Below, in pieces: positions 52,411 to 60,987 of a stretch of DNA of 64,000 bases. The notes under the pieces are model-generated. The model searched no databases. It was given only the letters and a program-made list of their open reading frames with translations, and had not been told where the DNA came from. Made by a program: the position numbers and the translations under genes. Positions within the stretch are counted from its first letter, which is position 1; the number at the start of each line of letters is the position of its first letter. The DNA is from Roseococcus suduntuyensis (lineage in GTDB: Bacteria > Pseudomonadota > Alphaproteobacteria > Acetobacterales > Acetobacteraceae). Location of the stretch: assembly GCF_014196305.1 (NCBI RefSeq), contig NZ_JACIDJ010000001.1, positions 1,288,290 to 1,352,289 of the forward strand. Direction: 5' to 3'.

Positions 52411-53314
52411 ATGTGGAAACGCCGCGCCCTCATCGCCGCCGGCCTGGCTGGCGCAGCGCCCGTCGCCTATGCCTTCGGCGTCGAGCCCTATTGGGGGCCG
52501 CGTGTGGCGCGGTATCGGGTGTCACCGCCAGGCTGGCCGGCGGGCGGCCCGCTGCGGATCGCCGCGCTGGCCGACCTGCACGCCGGCGCGCCGGCCATGA
52601 CGCTGGACCGCATCGCCGCCATCGTCGCCACCACCAATGCCGAGGCGCCGGACCTCGTGGTGCTGCTGGGCGATTACGGCCCGAACACGCCCCTGATACG
52701 CCCGCCCTATCCCCACGCCGAGGTCTGCGCCCTGCTGGCCGGGCTGCGCGCGCCGCTGGGCCGCTACGCCATCGCGGGCAACCATGACTGGTGGGAGGAT
52801 GACGCGGCCATGCACCGGCGCGGCGGCCCGCTCTTGTGGATGGAGGCGCTGGCGGAGGCGGGCTTCACGCCGCTCCAGAACCGCGCCTTGCGCCTGGAGC
52901 CGGGCTTCTGGCTGGCCGGGCTGGACAGCCAGATCGCCTTCCTGCCGCTGCCCTGGCGGCCGCATCGTGGCGCGGACAACCTGGACGCGACGCTGGCCCA
53001 TGTGACGGACGACGCGCCCGTGGTCCTGCTGGCGCATGAGCCCGACATCTTCGCGGCGGGCACGGCGCGGGTGACGGTGCAGCTCTCGGGCCACACCCAT
53101 GGCGGGCAGATCAGGCTGCTGGGCTGGTCGCCGCGCGTGCCCTCGCGCTACGGCAACCGCTACGCCTATGGGCATGTGCGCGAGGGCGGGCGGGATTTGG
53201 TGGTCTCCGGCGGGCTCGGCACGTCCACCCTTCCGGTGCGGCTGGGCGTGCCGCCGGAAGTGGTGGTGGTGGAGTTGGCCCGCGCCTGGTCCGCGGCGGG
53301 TTTCGCCGCGGTGA
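52411..53314 (+). CDS. Metallophosphoesterase, frame open past its normal end
   Basis: Calcineurin-like phosphoesterase (YaeI/YkuE type) with an N-terminal basic-hydrophobic anchor (MWKRRALIAAGLAGAAPVAY). All metal motifs are present: LADLHAG (DxH), LLGDYG (GDxx), GNHDWWEDD and GHTHGGQIRLLGW. Homologues end near VVVVELARAW (~residue 293). Here the frame has no stop until 54618, running antisense through the CoA-transferase gene; a TGA at 53312-53314 lies one base out of frame directly behind a hairpin. I give that point as the supported end. Either a one-base error/indel or real loss of the stop explains it. The true annotated product could be ~735 residues. Confidence 0.7.
53291..53311. terminator. 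Hairpin at the end of the metallophosphoesterase gene
   Basis: CCGCGGCG (53291-53298) pairs with CGCCGCGG (53304-53311) around GGTTT, followed by TGAATCAGCCG. The last bases match the right edge of the 56-bp repeat (GTGAATCAGCCG), perhaps by chance. It lies between convergent genes. Confidence 0.4.
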
Positions 53315-53334
53315 ATCAGCCGCGCAAAAACCCG

Positions 53335-54573
53335 CTACTTCCGGCGGGCTTCGACCAGCACGCCCGCTTCTTCCAGCTTCGCGATCTCCTCGGCCGAGAA
53401 GCCCTTCTCCGCCAGCGCGCTGCGCGTGTGCTCGGCGAAGCGGGGCGGGGCGGCGCGGGTGCCGCCCGGCGTGCGGCTGAGCTTGATGGGCGTGCCCAGG
53501 CCGACGAAGCCATCCTTCTCCGTGATCATGGCGCGATGGGCGGTGTGCGCCTGCGCCATGGCCTCGTCCACATGCAGCACGGGGCCGGCGGGCAGGCCGG
53601 CGGCCAGCATGCGCTGGCAGAGGTCATGCCCGTCCTCCTCGGCGAAGCGCGCTTCCAGGATTTCCGTCAGTGCGGCGCGGTTGGTGGTGCGCCCGCCATT
53701 GGTGGCGAAGCGCGGGTCGCTGCCGAGGTCGCCCAGCCCCAGGAAGGCCGCGAACTTGCGGAAGGTCGGGTCGTTGCCGCAGCCCACGAAGATCTCGCAG
53801 GTGCGCGTCTTGAACTTGGCGTAGGGCGCGAGGTTGGGGTGCGGGTTGCCCGTCGCCACCGGCCGCTTGCCCGAGAGGAAGAAGTTGGCCGCATGCGGGT
53901 GCAGCAGCGCCATGCCGCAATCATGCAGCGTCATGTCGCAATACTGGCCCTTGCCCGACCGCTCCCGCTCATGCAGCGCCATCAGGATGGCGATGGCGGA
54001 GTAGAGGCCGGTCGCGATGTCCACGATGGGCGTGCCGAGGCGCGTGGGGCCGGAATTCTCGGTGCCGTTGATGGACATGAGGCCCACCATCGCCTGCACG
54101 ATGGCGTCATAGCCGGGGAAGCCGCCCAGCGGCCCCGTGGCGCCGAAGCCCGAGACGCGGCAATGGATCAGGCGCGGGAAGCGCTTGGACAGCACCTCCT
54201 CGAAGCCCAGGCCCCATTTCTCCATGCTGCCCGGCTTGAAGTTCTCGATGAGCACGTCCGCGCCTTCGAGCAGGCGCATCAGCACCTCGCGCCCCGCGGG
54301 CTTGCCGAGGTCGAGGCCCACCGACTTCTTGTTGCGGTTCACGCCGACGAAGTAGCTGGCATCGCCATCTTCGTTGAACGGAGGGCCCCAGTCGCGCACC
54401 TCGTCGCCCTGGGGCGGTTCCAGCTTGATGACCTCGGCGCCGTGGTCCGAGAGGATCATGGTGCAGTAGGGGCCACCCAGCACGCGGGTGAGGTCCACCA
54501 CGCGCAGGCCGGACAGGGCACCGGGCCCCGTGGCCAGCGCGCGGCCCTCATTCATGGGAACAGCATCGGTCAT
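53335..54573 (-). CDS. CaiB/BaiF-type (family III) CoA-transferase
   Basis: 412-residue CoA-transferase of the formyl-CoA/carnitine CoA-transferase family. LSGLRVVDLTRVLGGPYCTM opens the family; KSVGLDLGKPAGREVLMRLL, IENFKPGSMEKWGLGFEEVL and GFGATGPLGGFPGYDAIVQA are typical, with the catalytic Asp in PGYDAI. Acyl acceptor unknown. It overlaps the stop of the family I CoA-transferase B subunit by four bases, so three CoA-transferase chains are co-expressed. Its antisense strand carries the run-on frame of the metallophosphoesterase. Confidence 0.93.
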   Translation of the reverse strand: MTDAVPMNEGRALATGPGALSGLRVVDLTRVLGGPYCTMILSDHGAEVIKLEPPQGDEVRDWGPPFNEDGDASYFVGVNRNKKSVGLDLGKPAGREVLMRLLEGADVLIENFKPGSMEKWGLGFEEVLSKRFPRLIHCRVSGFGATGPLGGFPGYDAIVQAMVGLMSINGTENSGPTRLGTPIVDIATGLYSAIAILMALHERERSGKGQYCDMTLHDCGMALLHPHAANFFLSGKRPVATGNPHPNLAPYAKFKTRTCEIFVGCGNDPTFRKFAAFLGLGDLGSDPRFATNGGRTTNRAALTEILEARFAEEDGHDLCQRMLAAGLPAGPVLHVDEAMAQAHTAHRAMITEKDGFVGLGTPIKLSRTPGGTRAAPPRFAEHTRSALAEKGFSAEEIAKLEEAGVLVEARRK

Positions 54574-55310
54574 GCGGCGGCCTTTCTCTCGAACACGCGG
54601 GCGCAGAAATCGGGGTAGGTTTCCAGCATCTCGTCGCAGACGGCGCCGCGCAGCAGGGCGAGTTCGGCGTCGGACGGCGCTGGGGTTTCGCCCACGCCCT
54701 CCGGCACGTCGAACTCGAAGCCGGTCATGGCGCGGATGCTCTCGACACTCTCGCCCGCGTGGTAGGAGGCGAGCGAGAAGCGGCCCAGATCGGGGTGGAA
54801 GTCGAACACGCAGCGGCCCGTCACCAAGGCTTGCGCATGGCCGCGGCGGAAGACGCCGGGCTCCGAGGTGCCGGGGGCGGAGATGTGCGCCACCCGGTCC
54901 ACCAGCACGCGCGGCGAATGCTCCTCGCGGAACAGGATGGTGCGGCCGGACATGTAGTACATGAAGGCCGAGCCGAAGCTGCCCGGGAAACGGACCTCCA
55001 GCCCCGGCCAGGCGCCGGTGCCGATGAGGTTGATGTTCGCCTGCCCGTCAATCTGCCCGCCGCCCAGGAAGAAGAGGTCGATGCGGCCCTGGCCCGTCAG
55101 GTCGAACAGCTCGCGCGAGCCATCGGTGAAGGGGTTGCCGCTGCGCTTGTGCAGCAGGGAAAGGTGCAGCGGGTCGCCCTGCTTCACGCAGAGCCAGGCG
55201 GCCGCGGCCGGCACGGGCGAGGCCGCGCCCACCGCGATGTGCCGCGTGGGCCGCGCGCGGATGAGGCGCGCGATGCAGACGGCGAGAAGTTCCTCGGTCT
55301 TGTAGCTCAT
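54570..55310 (-). CDS. CoA-transferase (family I) subunit B
   Basis: 246-residue beta chain of a two-chain CoA-transferase (glutaconate/3-oxoacid type). Begins MSYKTEELLAVCIARLIRAR; DLFFLGGGQIDGQANINLIG and RFPGSFGSAFMYYMSGRTIL are family stretches. Several annotations would read GctB. ATG 55310 overlaps the A-subunit stop by four bases; its own stop overlaps the CaiB-type gene. The catalytic glutamate of family I enzymes usually lies in this chain near the N-terminus and I cannot place it with certainty. Confidence 0.88.
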   Translation of the reverse strand: MSYKTEELLAVCIARLIRARPTRHIAVGAASPVPAAAAWLCVKQGDPLHLSLLHKRSGNPFTDGSRELFDLTGQGRIDLFFLGGGQIDGQANINLIGTGAWPGLEVRFPGSFGSAFMYYMSGRTILFREEHSPRVLVDRVAHISAPGTSEPGVFRRGHAQALVTGRCVFDFHPDLGRFSLASYHAGESVESIRAMTGFEFDVPEGVGETPAPSDAELALLRGAVCDEMLETYPDFCARVFERKAAA

Positions 55311-56143
55311 TCCGCGGCCACCGCCTGGTTGTCGAAGACGTGCTCGGCGCACCATTCGGCGAAGCCCGCCTCGGTCTTGGCGGCGCGGGCGTAGGCCATC
55401 ACGTAGTCGGTGTCGAAGCCATATTCGTCGAGCAGCGCGGAGGGCTGCGCGCCGCGCTCGGCGATGGCGATGCCGCTGATGTAGGTGGCGTTGATGGCGC
55501 CGGGGCAGAGGCGCTCATCCTCCAGGAAATTGCCTTCCACCACGCGCTCCACGGTGACCAGGCTGCGCTGGCTGGCATGGGCGATGGTGGCGCATTCGCG
55601 GCGGCGCCCCACCCACACATTGCCGGCGCTGTCGGCCATCACGGCGTGGAACACGGCCACGTCGGGGTGCAGGGCGGGGAGGAGGGTGATCTTTTCCCGG
55701 CTTCCGCCAATGAGGGGGCCAAACGGGCTTTCGATCACCATCCAGTCGGGCCGGTTGGCCAGGATGTCGCTGCCGATCAGCCCGCGCAGCGGCATGAAGG
55801 GCACGCCCTTCTCGGCGGCCTGGAGCATGGTGTGCATGGCGGGGCAGGTGGCGTCGCGCACCACCAGCGTGCCGGCCTTGAGCGCGGCCGAGAAGCGCGG
55901 CGCGAAGCCGGCCTCGCCCAGCGTCACGGCGGAGGTGTTCACCTCGGCCACGCAGCCCGCGCCGATCAGGATGTCGGTGGCGAAGCCCGAGATGGGCACG
56001 CCCACCAGCCGCAGCCCCCGCGCGCGGCGGCGGATCAGTGCCTTGGCCAGCGCCACGGACGGGATGGAATTGTCCGGCGGCACAGCCACCATCGCGCCAT
56101 CCGGGATCGAGGCGGCCATTGCCGCGAGGCTCATTGGGGTCAT
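55307..56143 (-). CDS. CoA-transferase (family I) subunit A
   Basis: 278-residue alpha chain partnered with the downstream B subunit. It starts MTPMSLAAMAASIPDGAMVA (ATG 56143, GGAGG eight bases upstream) and shows LRLVGVPISGFATDILIGAG, FMPLRGLIGSDILANRPDW and LPALHPDVAVFHAVMADSAG, the last typical of glutaconate/oxoacid CoA-transferase A chains. First gene of the three-gene CoA-transferase unit; diverges from a GNAT gene across 61 bases. Substrate unknown. Confidence 0.88.
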   Translation of the reverse strand: MTPMSLAAMAASIPDGAMVAVPPDNSIPSVALAKALIRRRARGLRLVGVPISGFATDILIGAGCVAEVNTSAVTLGEAGFAPRFSAALKAGTLVVRDATCPAMHTMLQAAEKGVPFMPLRGLIGSDILANRPDWMVIESPFGPLIGGSREKITLLPALHPDVAVFHAVMADSAGNVWVGRRRECATIAHASQRSLVTVERVVEGNFLEDERLCPGAINATYISGIAIAERGAQPSALLDEYGFDTDYVMAYARAAKTEAGFAEWCAEHVFDNQAVAAE

Positions 56144-56204
56144 GTTGCGTCCCTCCCCCGGCATGATTATGCCCAAGGGCGCATTGGGGGAAGGGGACGC
56201 CGCC

Positions 56205-56756
56205 ATGATCCTGGAAGGGCCGCGCCTGATCCTGCGCCCGCTGGAAGACGCGGATGCCGCGGAATTCGCCGCCATGAACGGCGACGCGGCGGTGATGCGC
56301 CATTTCGTGAAGCCACTGGATTTCGCCGCCTCGGAGGCTTTCCGCGCCCGCATCGCGGCGCATTTCGCCGCGCACGGCTTCGGCTTCTGGGGCGTGTTCC
56401 GCCGTGACGCGCCGGGCTTGGTGGGCATGGTGGGCCTGCTGCGCGTGGCGTTCGAGGCGCGCTTCACGCCCAATGTGGAAATCGGCTGGCGCATCGCGGC
56501 CGCGCACCAGCGCCAGGGCTATGCCGAGGAGGCCGCGCGTATCGCGCTGGCCGCCGGCTTCGGCCCGCTGCGCCTGCCGGAGATCGTGGCCTGGACCATC
56601 CCGGACAACGAACCCTCCTGGCGGCTGATGGAAAAGCTCGGCATGCAGGCCGATGGCACCTTCGAGGAGCCGCGCATCCCTGAGGGGCACCCCAAGCGGT
56701 TGCAGCGCCTGTATCGCATCACCCGCGCGGAATGGGTGCGGAGCCGCATGGGTTGA
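56205..56756 (+). CDS. GNAT family N-acetyltransferase (RimJ/RimL-like)
   Basis: 183-residue acetyltransferase. MILEGPRLILRPLEDADAAE is the usual RimJ/RimL start; VEIGWRIAAAHQRQGYAEEA contains the acetyl-CoA loop and IPDNEPSWRLMEKLGMQADG the conserved strand-helix near the end. Acceptor unknown (protein N-terminus, antibiotic or metabolite). ATG 56205 after GGAAGGGGA. Followed 45 bases later by an unrecognised gene on the same strand. Confidence 0.9.
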   Translation: MILEGPRLILRPLEDADAAEFAAMNGDAAVMRHFVKPLDFAASEAFRARIAAHFAAHGFGFWGVFRRDAPGLVGMVGLLRVAFEARFTPNVEIGWRIAAAHQRQGYAEEAARIALAAGFGPLRLPEIVAWTIPDNEPSWRLMEKLGMQADGTFEEPRIPEGHPKRLQRLYRITRAEWVRSRMG

Positions 56757-56801
56757 GGCGCCTTCACCAAGCCTTCACCCTCGGCGTGGCATGGCTTGGC
56801 C

Positions 56802-57779
56802 GTGCCCCAACTCGACGCCGCGCAGTTCGATCCGGTCCGCTTCCCCGGTGTGCCCGAGGATGTGCGCTGGCCACCCGAGAGCTTTTCCTTCGAGGCGCCC
56901 TGGCTGCGGGGCAGTGACCTCGCCTTCGAATGCGGGCTGGACGGGCAGATCATCTTTGTGCGGCGCTATGACGCCATCCGGCTGGTGCTGGACGTGGACA
57001 CGGCCCATTCCGCGCTGGACCTCAAGCCGGGCAGCCATGATTTCCGCCTGCTGCGGCTGATCCCCTCCGCGCTGCGGCTGGTGGAATGCGTGGTCCCGGG
57101 CGACCCCATGCCGCCCGCCCTGCTGGGTGAGCCCCTGCCGCTGCCGGCCGAACACCTGCTCTACTCCGCCACCACGGCCCTGGTCGGCGCCCTGTCGCGC
57201 GGCGCCGGCGAGGCGGGCGAGGCCTATCTGGCCGCGCTGCGCCGCACGCCCCCCGGCCTCGACATGTTCGAGACGGCGGCCGCGCGCTGCGTGACCGATG
57301 GGCAGTTCGAGCTGCAGCGCATCGCCAAGCTCGCCCGCGCGCTGAAGCGCCTGGCCCGCGCCCATGCCGAGGTGCTGGGCGCCCATGCCTCGCAGCCCGA
57401 CTATCCGGGCATGGAGCGCATGGTGACCGCTACCACCAAGGTGATGCTGCGCGATGCCCATTGGTCCGGCGACCTCATCGCCCAGGCGCTGCGGCAGGTC
57501 TCGCCGCTGGTGACGGTGCCGCGCCAGACCGCCGACATGCTGCTCTCCGCCGCCGTGGCCGCGCTGGAGGAGCAGGGCAGCCTGGAAGCCGTGACCCGCA
57601 TGACCGACACCCAGGCCCGGCTGCGCGACCGGCTCACGGAACTCGGCCTGTTCTGGCGCCGCATCGCCGCCGCCTGGGCCACCGTCCACCCCGAGACGAC
57701 CGACCGGCGGGAAATTGACCTGCTCTGCCGGAACCTGCTGCGGCGGTTGCAGATCAGGTCGCTCTACCTGCCGGAGTAG
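56802..57779 (+). CDS. Conserved protein of unknown function
   Basis: 325 residues, probable GTG start at 56802 (VPQLDAAQFDPV). No family recognised. The N-terminal ~100 residues look like a mixed beta domain (SDLAFECGLDGQIIFVRRYD, AIRLVLDVDTAHSALDLKPG, LRLIPSALRLVECVVPGDPM); the rest is helical, with LQRIAKLARALKRLARAHAE, VSPLVTVPRQTADMLLSAAV and LCRNLLRRLQIRSLYLPE. No signal peptide, membrane segment or catalytic motif. Codon use is like its neighbours. It stands alone between GNAT and the thioesterase and could share their transcript. Confidence 0.7.
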   Translation: MPQLDAAQFDPVRFPGVPEDVRWPPESFSFEAPWLRGSDLAFECGLDGQIIFVRRYDAIRLVLDVDTAHSALDLKPGSHDFRLLRLIPSALRLVECVVPGDPMPPALLGEPLPLPAEHLLYSATTALVGALSRGAGEAGEAYLAALRRTPPGLDMFETAAARCVTDGQFELQRIAKLARALKRLARAHAEVLGAHASQPDYPGMERMVTATTKVMLRDAHWSGDLIAQALRQVSPLVTVPRQTADMLLSAAVAALEEQGSLEAVTRMTDTQARLRDRLTELGLFWRRIAAAWATVHPETTDRREIDLLCRNLLRRLQIRSLYLPE

Positions 57780-57829
57780 CCGCGCGGCCGGATTTGCGCG
57801 AGGCTGCGGCCCGCAACGGGGGGCAGGCC

Positions 57830-58267
57830 ATGACGGGCAGCATGACGGAGGAATTCGGCGTCCAGGGCGAATGGACGTTGGCGAAGCGGCACACCATCCG
57901 CTGGGCGGAATGCGACCTCTACGGCCATGTGAACCACGCCGCCTACCTCATCATGTTCGAGGACATGCGGATCGAGCACTGGGCCTCGCTCGGCCAGGTG
58001 CTGCGGGCCGATGCGCCGGGGCCGGTCGTGGCCAAGCTGGAGGCGCGCTATGTGCGGGCCATCGGTTTCCAGGAGGAGGTGCTGCTGACCCTGCGCTGCC
58101 CCAGCCTGCGCCGCACCAGCTATGTGCACGACTACGCCGTGTGGAAGAACGGGCTGGTGTTCGAATGCCAGGCGCTGCTAGTCTGCGTGAAGGATGGGGT
58201 GTCCACGCCGATCCCCGACGAGGCGCGACGGCTGATGGTGGAGCGGGACGGGGCGCGGCAGGCGTGA
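57830..58267 (+). CDS. Acyl-CoA thioesterase, 4-hydroxybenzoyl-CoA thioesterase-like hotdog protein
   Basis: 145-residue single hotdog domain that hydrolyses an acyl-CoA thioester. The active-site segment RWAECDLYGHVNHAAYLIMF has Asp29 as the expected nucleophile or base, and the H-V-N-xx-Y helix of the 4HBT group. ATG 57830 behind GGGGGGC; ATG 57842 is an alternative. The call fits the CoA-transferase neighbourhood. The stop is followed by a palindrome-rich 117-bp gap before the convergent ridA. Confidence 0.85.
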   Translation: MTGSMTEEFGVQGEWTLAKRHTIRWAECDLYGHVNHAAYLIMFEDMRIEHWASLGQVLRADAPGPVVAKLEARYVRAIGFQEEVLLTLRCPSLRRTSYVHDYAVWKNGLVFECQALLVCVKDGVSTPIPDEARRLMVERDGARQA

Positions 58268-58311
58268 GCGGGAGGCGCCGCGGGCGCTGAATCGCGCGAC
58301 CGGAGAAGCTA

Positions 58312-58339
58312 GAGCAGCCTGCGTTCACACAGCCTGCTC
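58312..58339. repeat. Imperfect palindrome in the thioesterase-ridA gap
   Basis: GAGCAGCCTG (58312-58321) and CAGCCTGCTC (58330-58339) form a stem with one C-C mismatch around CGTTCACA. It is adjacent to the GAAT-loop palindrome at 58357 and could act with it as a bidirectional terminator. Confidence 0.55.
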
Positions 58340-58356
58340 CAACCTTTGTTGAGGGC

Positions 58357-58396
58357 GGGATTCAGCGTTTTCGGTGATTCCACCTCAACGCATCCC
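58357..58396 (-). repeat. Dispersed palindromic element, third location, reverse orientation
   Basis: Read on the minus strand it has GGTG-GAAT-CACC as inner stem and loop, then GCGTT/AACGC and outer GGAT/ATCC pairs. This matches the shape and loop of the 56-bp element at 38216-38431 and 11548, with different but compensating stem bases. It covers the last codons of ridA (stop at 58385) and lies between convergent genes. Confidence 0.65.
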
Positions 58397-58792
58397 GCTC
58401 TCAACGGCGACCACAAGGTCAATCTCGACCAGCGCGCCCAGCGCGAGGCCGGTGACGCCCACCGTGGTTCGCGCGGGCAGCTTGCCGGGCGGGAACTCGG
58501 CCTCCCAGATGGCGTTCATGGCGGCGTAGTCGCGGGCGAATTCGGTCAGGTAGATGCGCGCCATCACCACCCGCGCCCATTCCGCGCCGCAGCCGGCCAG
58601 CACGGATTTCAGGTTGGCGATGACCTGGCGCGTCTCCGCCTCGATGCCGCCCGGTACGCAGCGCGTGTTGTCGCCAGGGTCGGTCGGCATCTGGCCGGTG
58701 ACGAAGAGGAAGTCCCCCGCCCGCACCGCATGGCTGAAGGGCGCGACCCGCTTCGGGCCATCGCCCAGGACGAAATGGGCGAGGTCCGTCAC
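58385..58792 (-). CDS. RidA family protein
   Basis: 135-residue YjgF/YER057c/UK114-type protein, a trimeric deaminase for reactive enamines/imines such as 2-aminoacrylate. The carboxylate-binding Arg108 in KLPARTTVGV and Glu123 in LVEIDLVVAV match active RidA members; VTGQMPTDPGDNTRCVPGGI and QVIANLKSVLAGCG are family stretches. It overlaps denD-like by four bases. The diaminopropionate lyase gene nearby makes aminoacrylate, giving this protein a plausible job. Confidence 0.9.
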   Translation of the reverse strand: MTDLAHFVLGDGPKRVAPFSHAVRAGDFLFVTGQMPTDPGDNTRCVPGGIEAETRQVIANLKSVLAGCGAEWARVVMARIYLTEFARDYAAMNAIWEAEFPPGKLPARTTVGVTGLALGALVEIDLVVAVESGMR

Positions 58793-59778
58793 AGGCCCCG
58801 CTCGGTCCGCGTCGCGGCCATGCCGCGCTCAGCCAAGGTTGCGCCCAGGTCATCCTCGCGGAAGGCGGCCAGGATGTCGGCCACGCCCTCCTGCGGGGTG
58901 AAGCCCAACGCTCGGGCGCGGTCGGCGGTGAAGCTCGCCGGCCAGCCGGCCACGATGGCGGCCACATGGGCGTCCGGCTCGGGTTTCACCAGGGCGCGTT
59001 CGGTGGGGGTCAGCGCCGCCAGCATCTCGCCCACCGTGACCGACAGCCCGGGTGGGTTCACGCCCCGGTCGAGGCCCAGTGGCGTCGTGTCCATCGTGGC
59101 CGCATGCAGGAACCACTCCACCGCGCGGCGGGGCGAGCAGACCCAGACGGCGAAGTCCTCGCCGACCGGCAGCGGGGTTTCGAGGCCCAGCAGCGGCTCG
59201 CGCAGGATGGAAGAGACGAAGGAACTCGCCGCCTTGTTCGGCCGTCCGGGCCGCACGATGACGGTGGGCAGGCGGATGGAGACCGCGTCCATGAAGCCCT
59301 TGCGCGTGGCGTCCTGCAGCAGAAGTTCCGCCGCCGCCTTCTGCGCGCCGTAGGAATTGGCCGGAAGCTGGCGCGAATCATCGGGCAGGTGGGCGGACTG
59401 GCCGCCGCCGAAGCTGGCCACGCTGGAGGTGAAGATCACGCGCGGGGGGCTGGGCAGGGCGCGGCAGGCCTCGATGACGGCGAGCGTCCCGTGCAGGTTT
59501 ACCCGTAGGCCCAGGTCGAAATCCGCCTCGGCGGCGGCGCTGACCACGGCGGCCAGATGCACCACCAGGCCCGTGCCGGGCGGGATCGCGGCACGCAGTT
59601 GCGCGGGGTCCGCCACGTCGCCGGCCAGGCGGCGCACCGGGAAGGGGGCGTCCAGCGGGGCGGGCTCGTGCAGGTCGAACAGGGTCAGGCCCGTGCAGCC
59701 GGGCAGGGCGCCTGCCGCCAGCCGTTGTGCCAGCTTGCGGCCGAGGAAGCCCCCGCCGCCCAGGATGGTGATGTGCAT
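58789..59778 (-). CDS. NAD-dependent epimerase/dehydratase family, D-erythronate dehydrogenase-like
   Basis: 329-residue extended short-chain dehydrogenase. MHITILGGGGFLGRKLAQRL holds the glycine-rich NAD loop; VIFTSSVASFGGG has the catalytic Ser region and Tyr143/Lys147 lie in NSYGAQKAAAELLL. The ~330 size, the ASFGG segment, FTSSVA and PGRPNKAASSFVSSILREPL follow DenD (D-erythronate to 2-keto-D-erythronate), but substrate is inferred by resemblance. ATG 59778; overlaps ridA; diverges from the lyase across 46 bases. Confidence 0.85.
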   Translation of the reverse strand: MHITILGGGGFLGRKLAQRLAAGALPGCTGLTLFDLHEPAPLDAPFPVRRLAGDVADPAQLRAAIPPGTGLVVHLAAVVSAAAEADFDLGLRVNLHGTLAVIEACRALPSPPRVIFTSSVASFGGGQSAHLPDDSRQLPANSYGAQKAAAELLLQDATRKGFMDAVSIRLPTVIVRPGRPNKAASSFVSSILREPLLGLETPLPVGEDFAVWVCSPRRAVEWFLHAATMDTTPLGLDRGVNPPGLSVTVGEMLAALTPTERALVKPEPDAHVAAIVAGWPASFTADRARALGFTPQEGVADILAAFREDDLGATLAERGMAATRTERGL

Positions 59779-59824
59779 GACGCCGAGATTGCCCCGCGTC
59801 GGAAGCCCCGCCAAGGTGCGGGCC

Positions 59825-60949
59825 ATGCACCGTCTCGTCCTGAACGCCAACCATGGCACCCCCGGCATCATCGTCCTGCCCGAAGGGGGGTATCGCCGCG
59901 CCCGCGCCGAGATCACCGCCTGGCCGGGCTATGCCCCCACGTCCTTGCACGCCCTGCCCGCCGAGGGCGTGGCCAGCCTGCACTACAAGGATGAGAGCCA
60001 GCGCTTCGGGCTTCGCAGCTTCAAGGCGCTGGGCGGCGCCTATGCCGTCGCTCGGCTGCTGGGGCAGGAACTGGCGCGGCGCGGCACGGCCAACAACGCC
60101 AATGGCGCGGCACTGGAATCCGGCCAGTATGCCCATGCCACGGAACAGATCACCGTCACCTGCGCCACCGACGGCAATCACGGCCGCAGCGTGGCCTGGG
60201 GCGCCCAGCGCTTCGGGGCGCGCTGCGTGATCTTCGTGCATGAGAACGTGTCCCAGGGCCGGCGCGACGCCATCGCGGGTTTCGGCGCCGAGGTGCGGGA
60301 GGTGCCCGGCAACTACGACGACAGCGTGCGCGCCGCCCAACGCGCGGCGGATGAGAATGGGTGGTTCGTCATCAGCGACACCTCCTACCCCGGCTACACC
60401 GAGCCCCCGCGCGACGTGATGCAGGGCTACCGCCTGATGGCGGAGGAGGCGCTGGCCCAGATGCCCCAGCCCCCCACGCATGTATTTGTCCCCGGCGGCG
60501 TGGGCGGGGTGGCGGCCGCCGTCTCGGTGCAGCTGCGCCACCAGGCCCCCGGCGCCCGGCTGGTGGTGGCCGAGCCGGAGCAGGCCGCCTGCCTTCTGGA
60601 AAGCGCCGCCGCCGGCGAGATGCGGGCCGTGACCGGCGCGCTGGACACCATCATGGCGGGCCTGGCCTGCGGCGAGCCCTCGTTGCTGGCCTGGCAGGAG
60701 CTGGAACGCGCGGCCTTCGCCTTCATGGCCGTGCCCGATTCGGCCGTGGCGCCGGCCATGCGCGCCCTGCATGCGCGGGGAATCGAGGCCGGCGAAAGCG
60801 CCGTGGCCGGGCTGATCGCCTTCGAATCGGCCATGACGGATGTGTCGGCCCGGGCGATGCTGGGGCTGGGGGCGGACAGCCGGGTGCTGGTCTTCGGCAC
60901 GGAGGGGGCCACGGACCCCGCGCTCTACGCCGAACTCACCGGGGGATGA
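59825..60949 (+). CDS. dpaL: Diaminopropionate ammonia-lyase
   Basis: PLP enzyme of 374 residues that converts 2,3-diaminopropionate to pyruvate and two ammonia through aminoacrylate. Schiff-base Lys67 is in RFGLRSFKALGGAYA; TCATDGNHGRSVAWGAQRFG is the phosphate/substrate loop with the DGNHGR signature of DpaL; ISDTSYPGYTEPPRDVMQGY and FVPGGVGGVAAAVSVQ follow. Length fits (E. coli 398). The D- and L-forms are both used by the family. It lies across from denD-ridA, giving a RidA for its reactive intermediate. Confidence 0.94.
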   Translation: MHRLVLNANHGTPGIIVLPEGGYRRARAEITAWPGYAPTSLHALPAEGVASLHYKDESQRFGLRSFKALGGAYAVARLLGQELARRGTANNANGAALESGQYAHATEQITVTCATDGNHGRSVAWGAQRFGARCVIFVHENVSQGRRDAIAGFGAEVREVPGNYDDSVRAAQRAADENGWFVISDTSYPGYTEPPRDVMQGYRLMAEEALAQMPQPPTHVFVPGGVGGVAAAVSVQLRHQAPGARLVVAEPEQAACLLESAAAGEMRAVTGALDTIMAGLACGEPSLLAWQELERAAFAFMAVPDSAVAPAMRALHARGIEAGESAVAGLIAFESAMTDVSARAMLGLGADSRVLVFGTEGATDPALYAELTGG

Positions 60950-60987
60950 ACGAAGCCTCTTGCCACGGGATGGTCGCCTTCATCATT

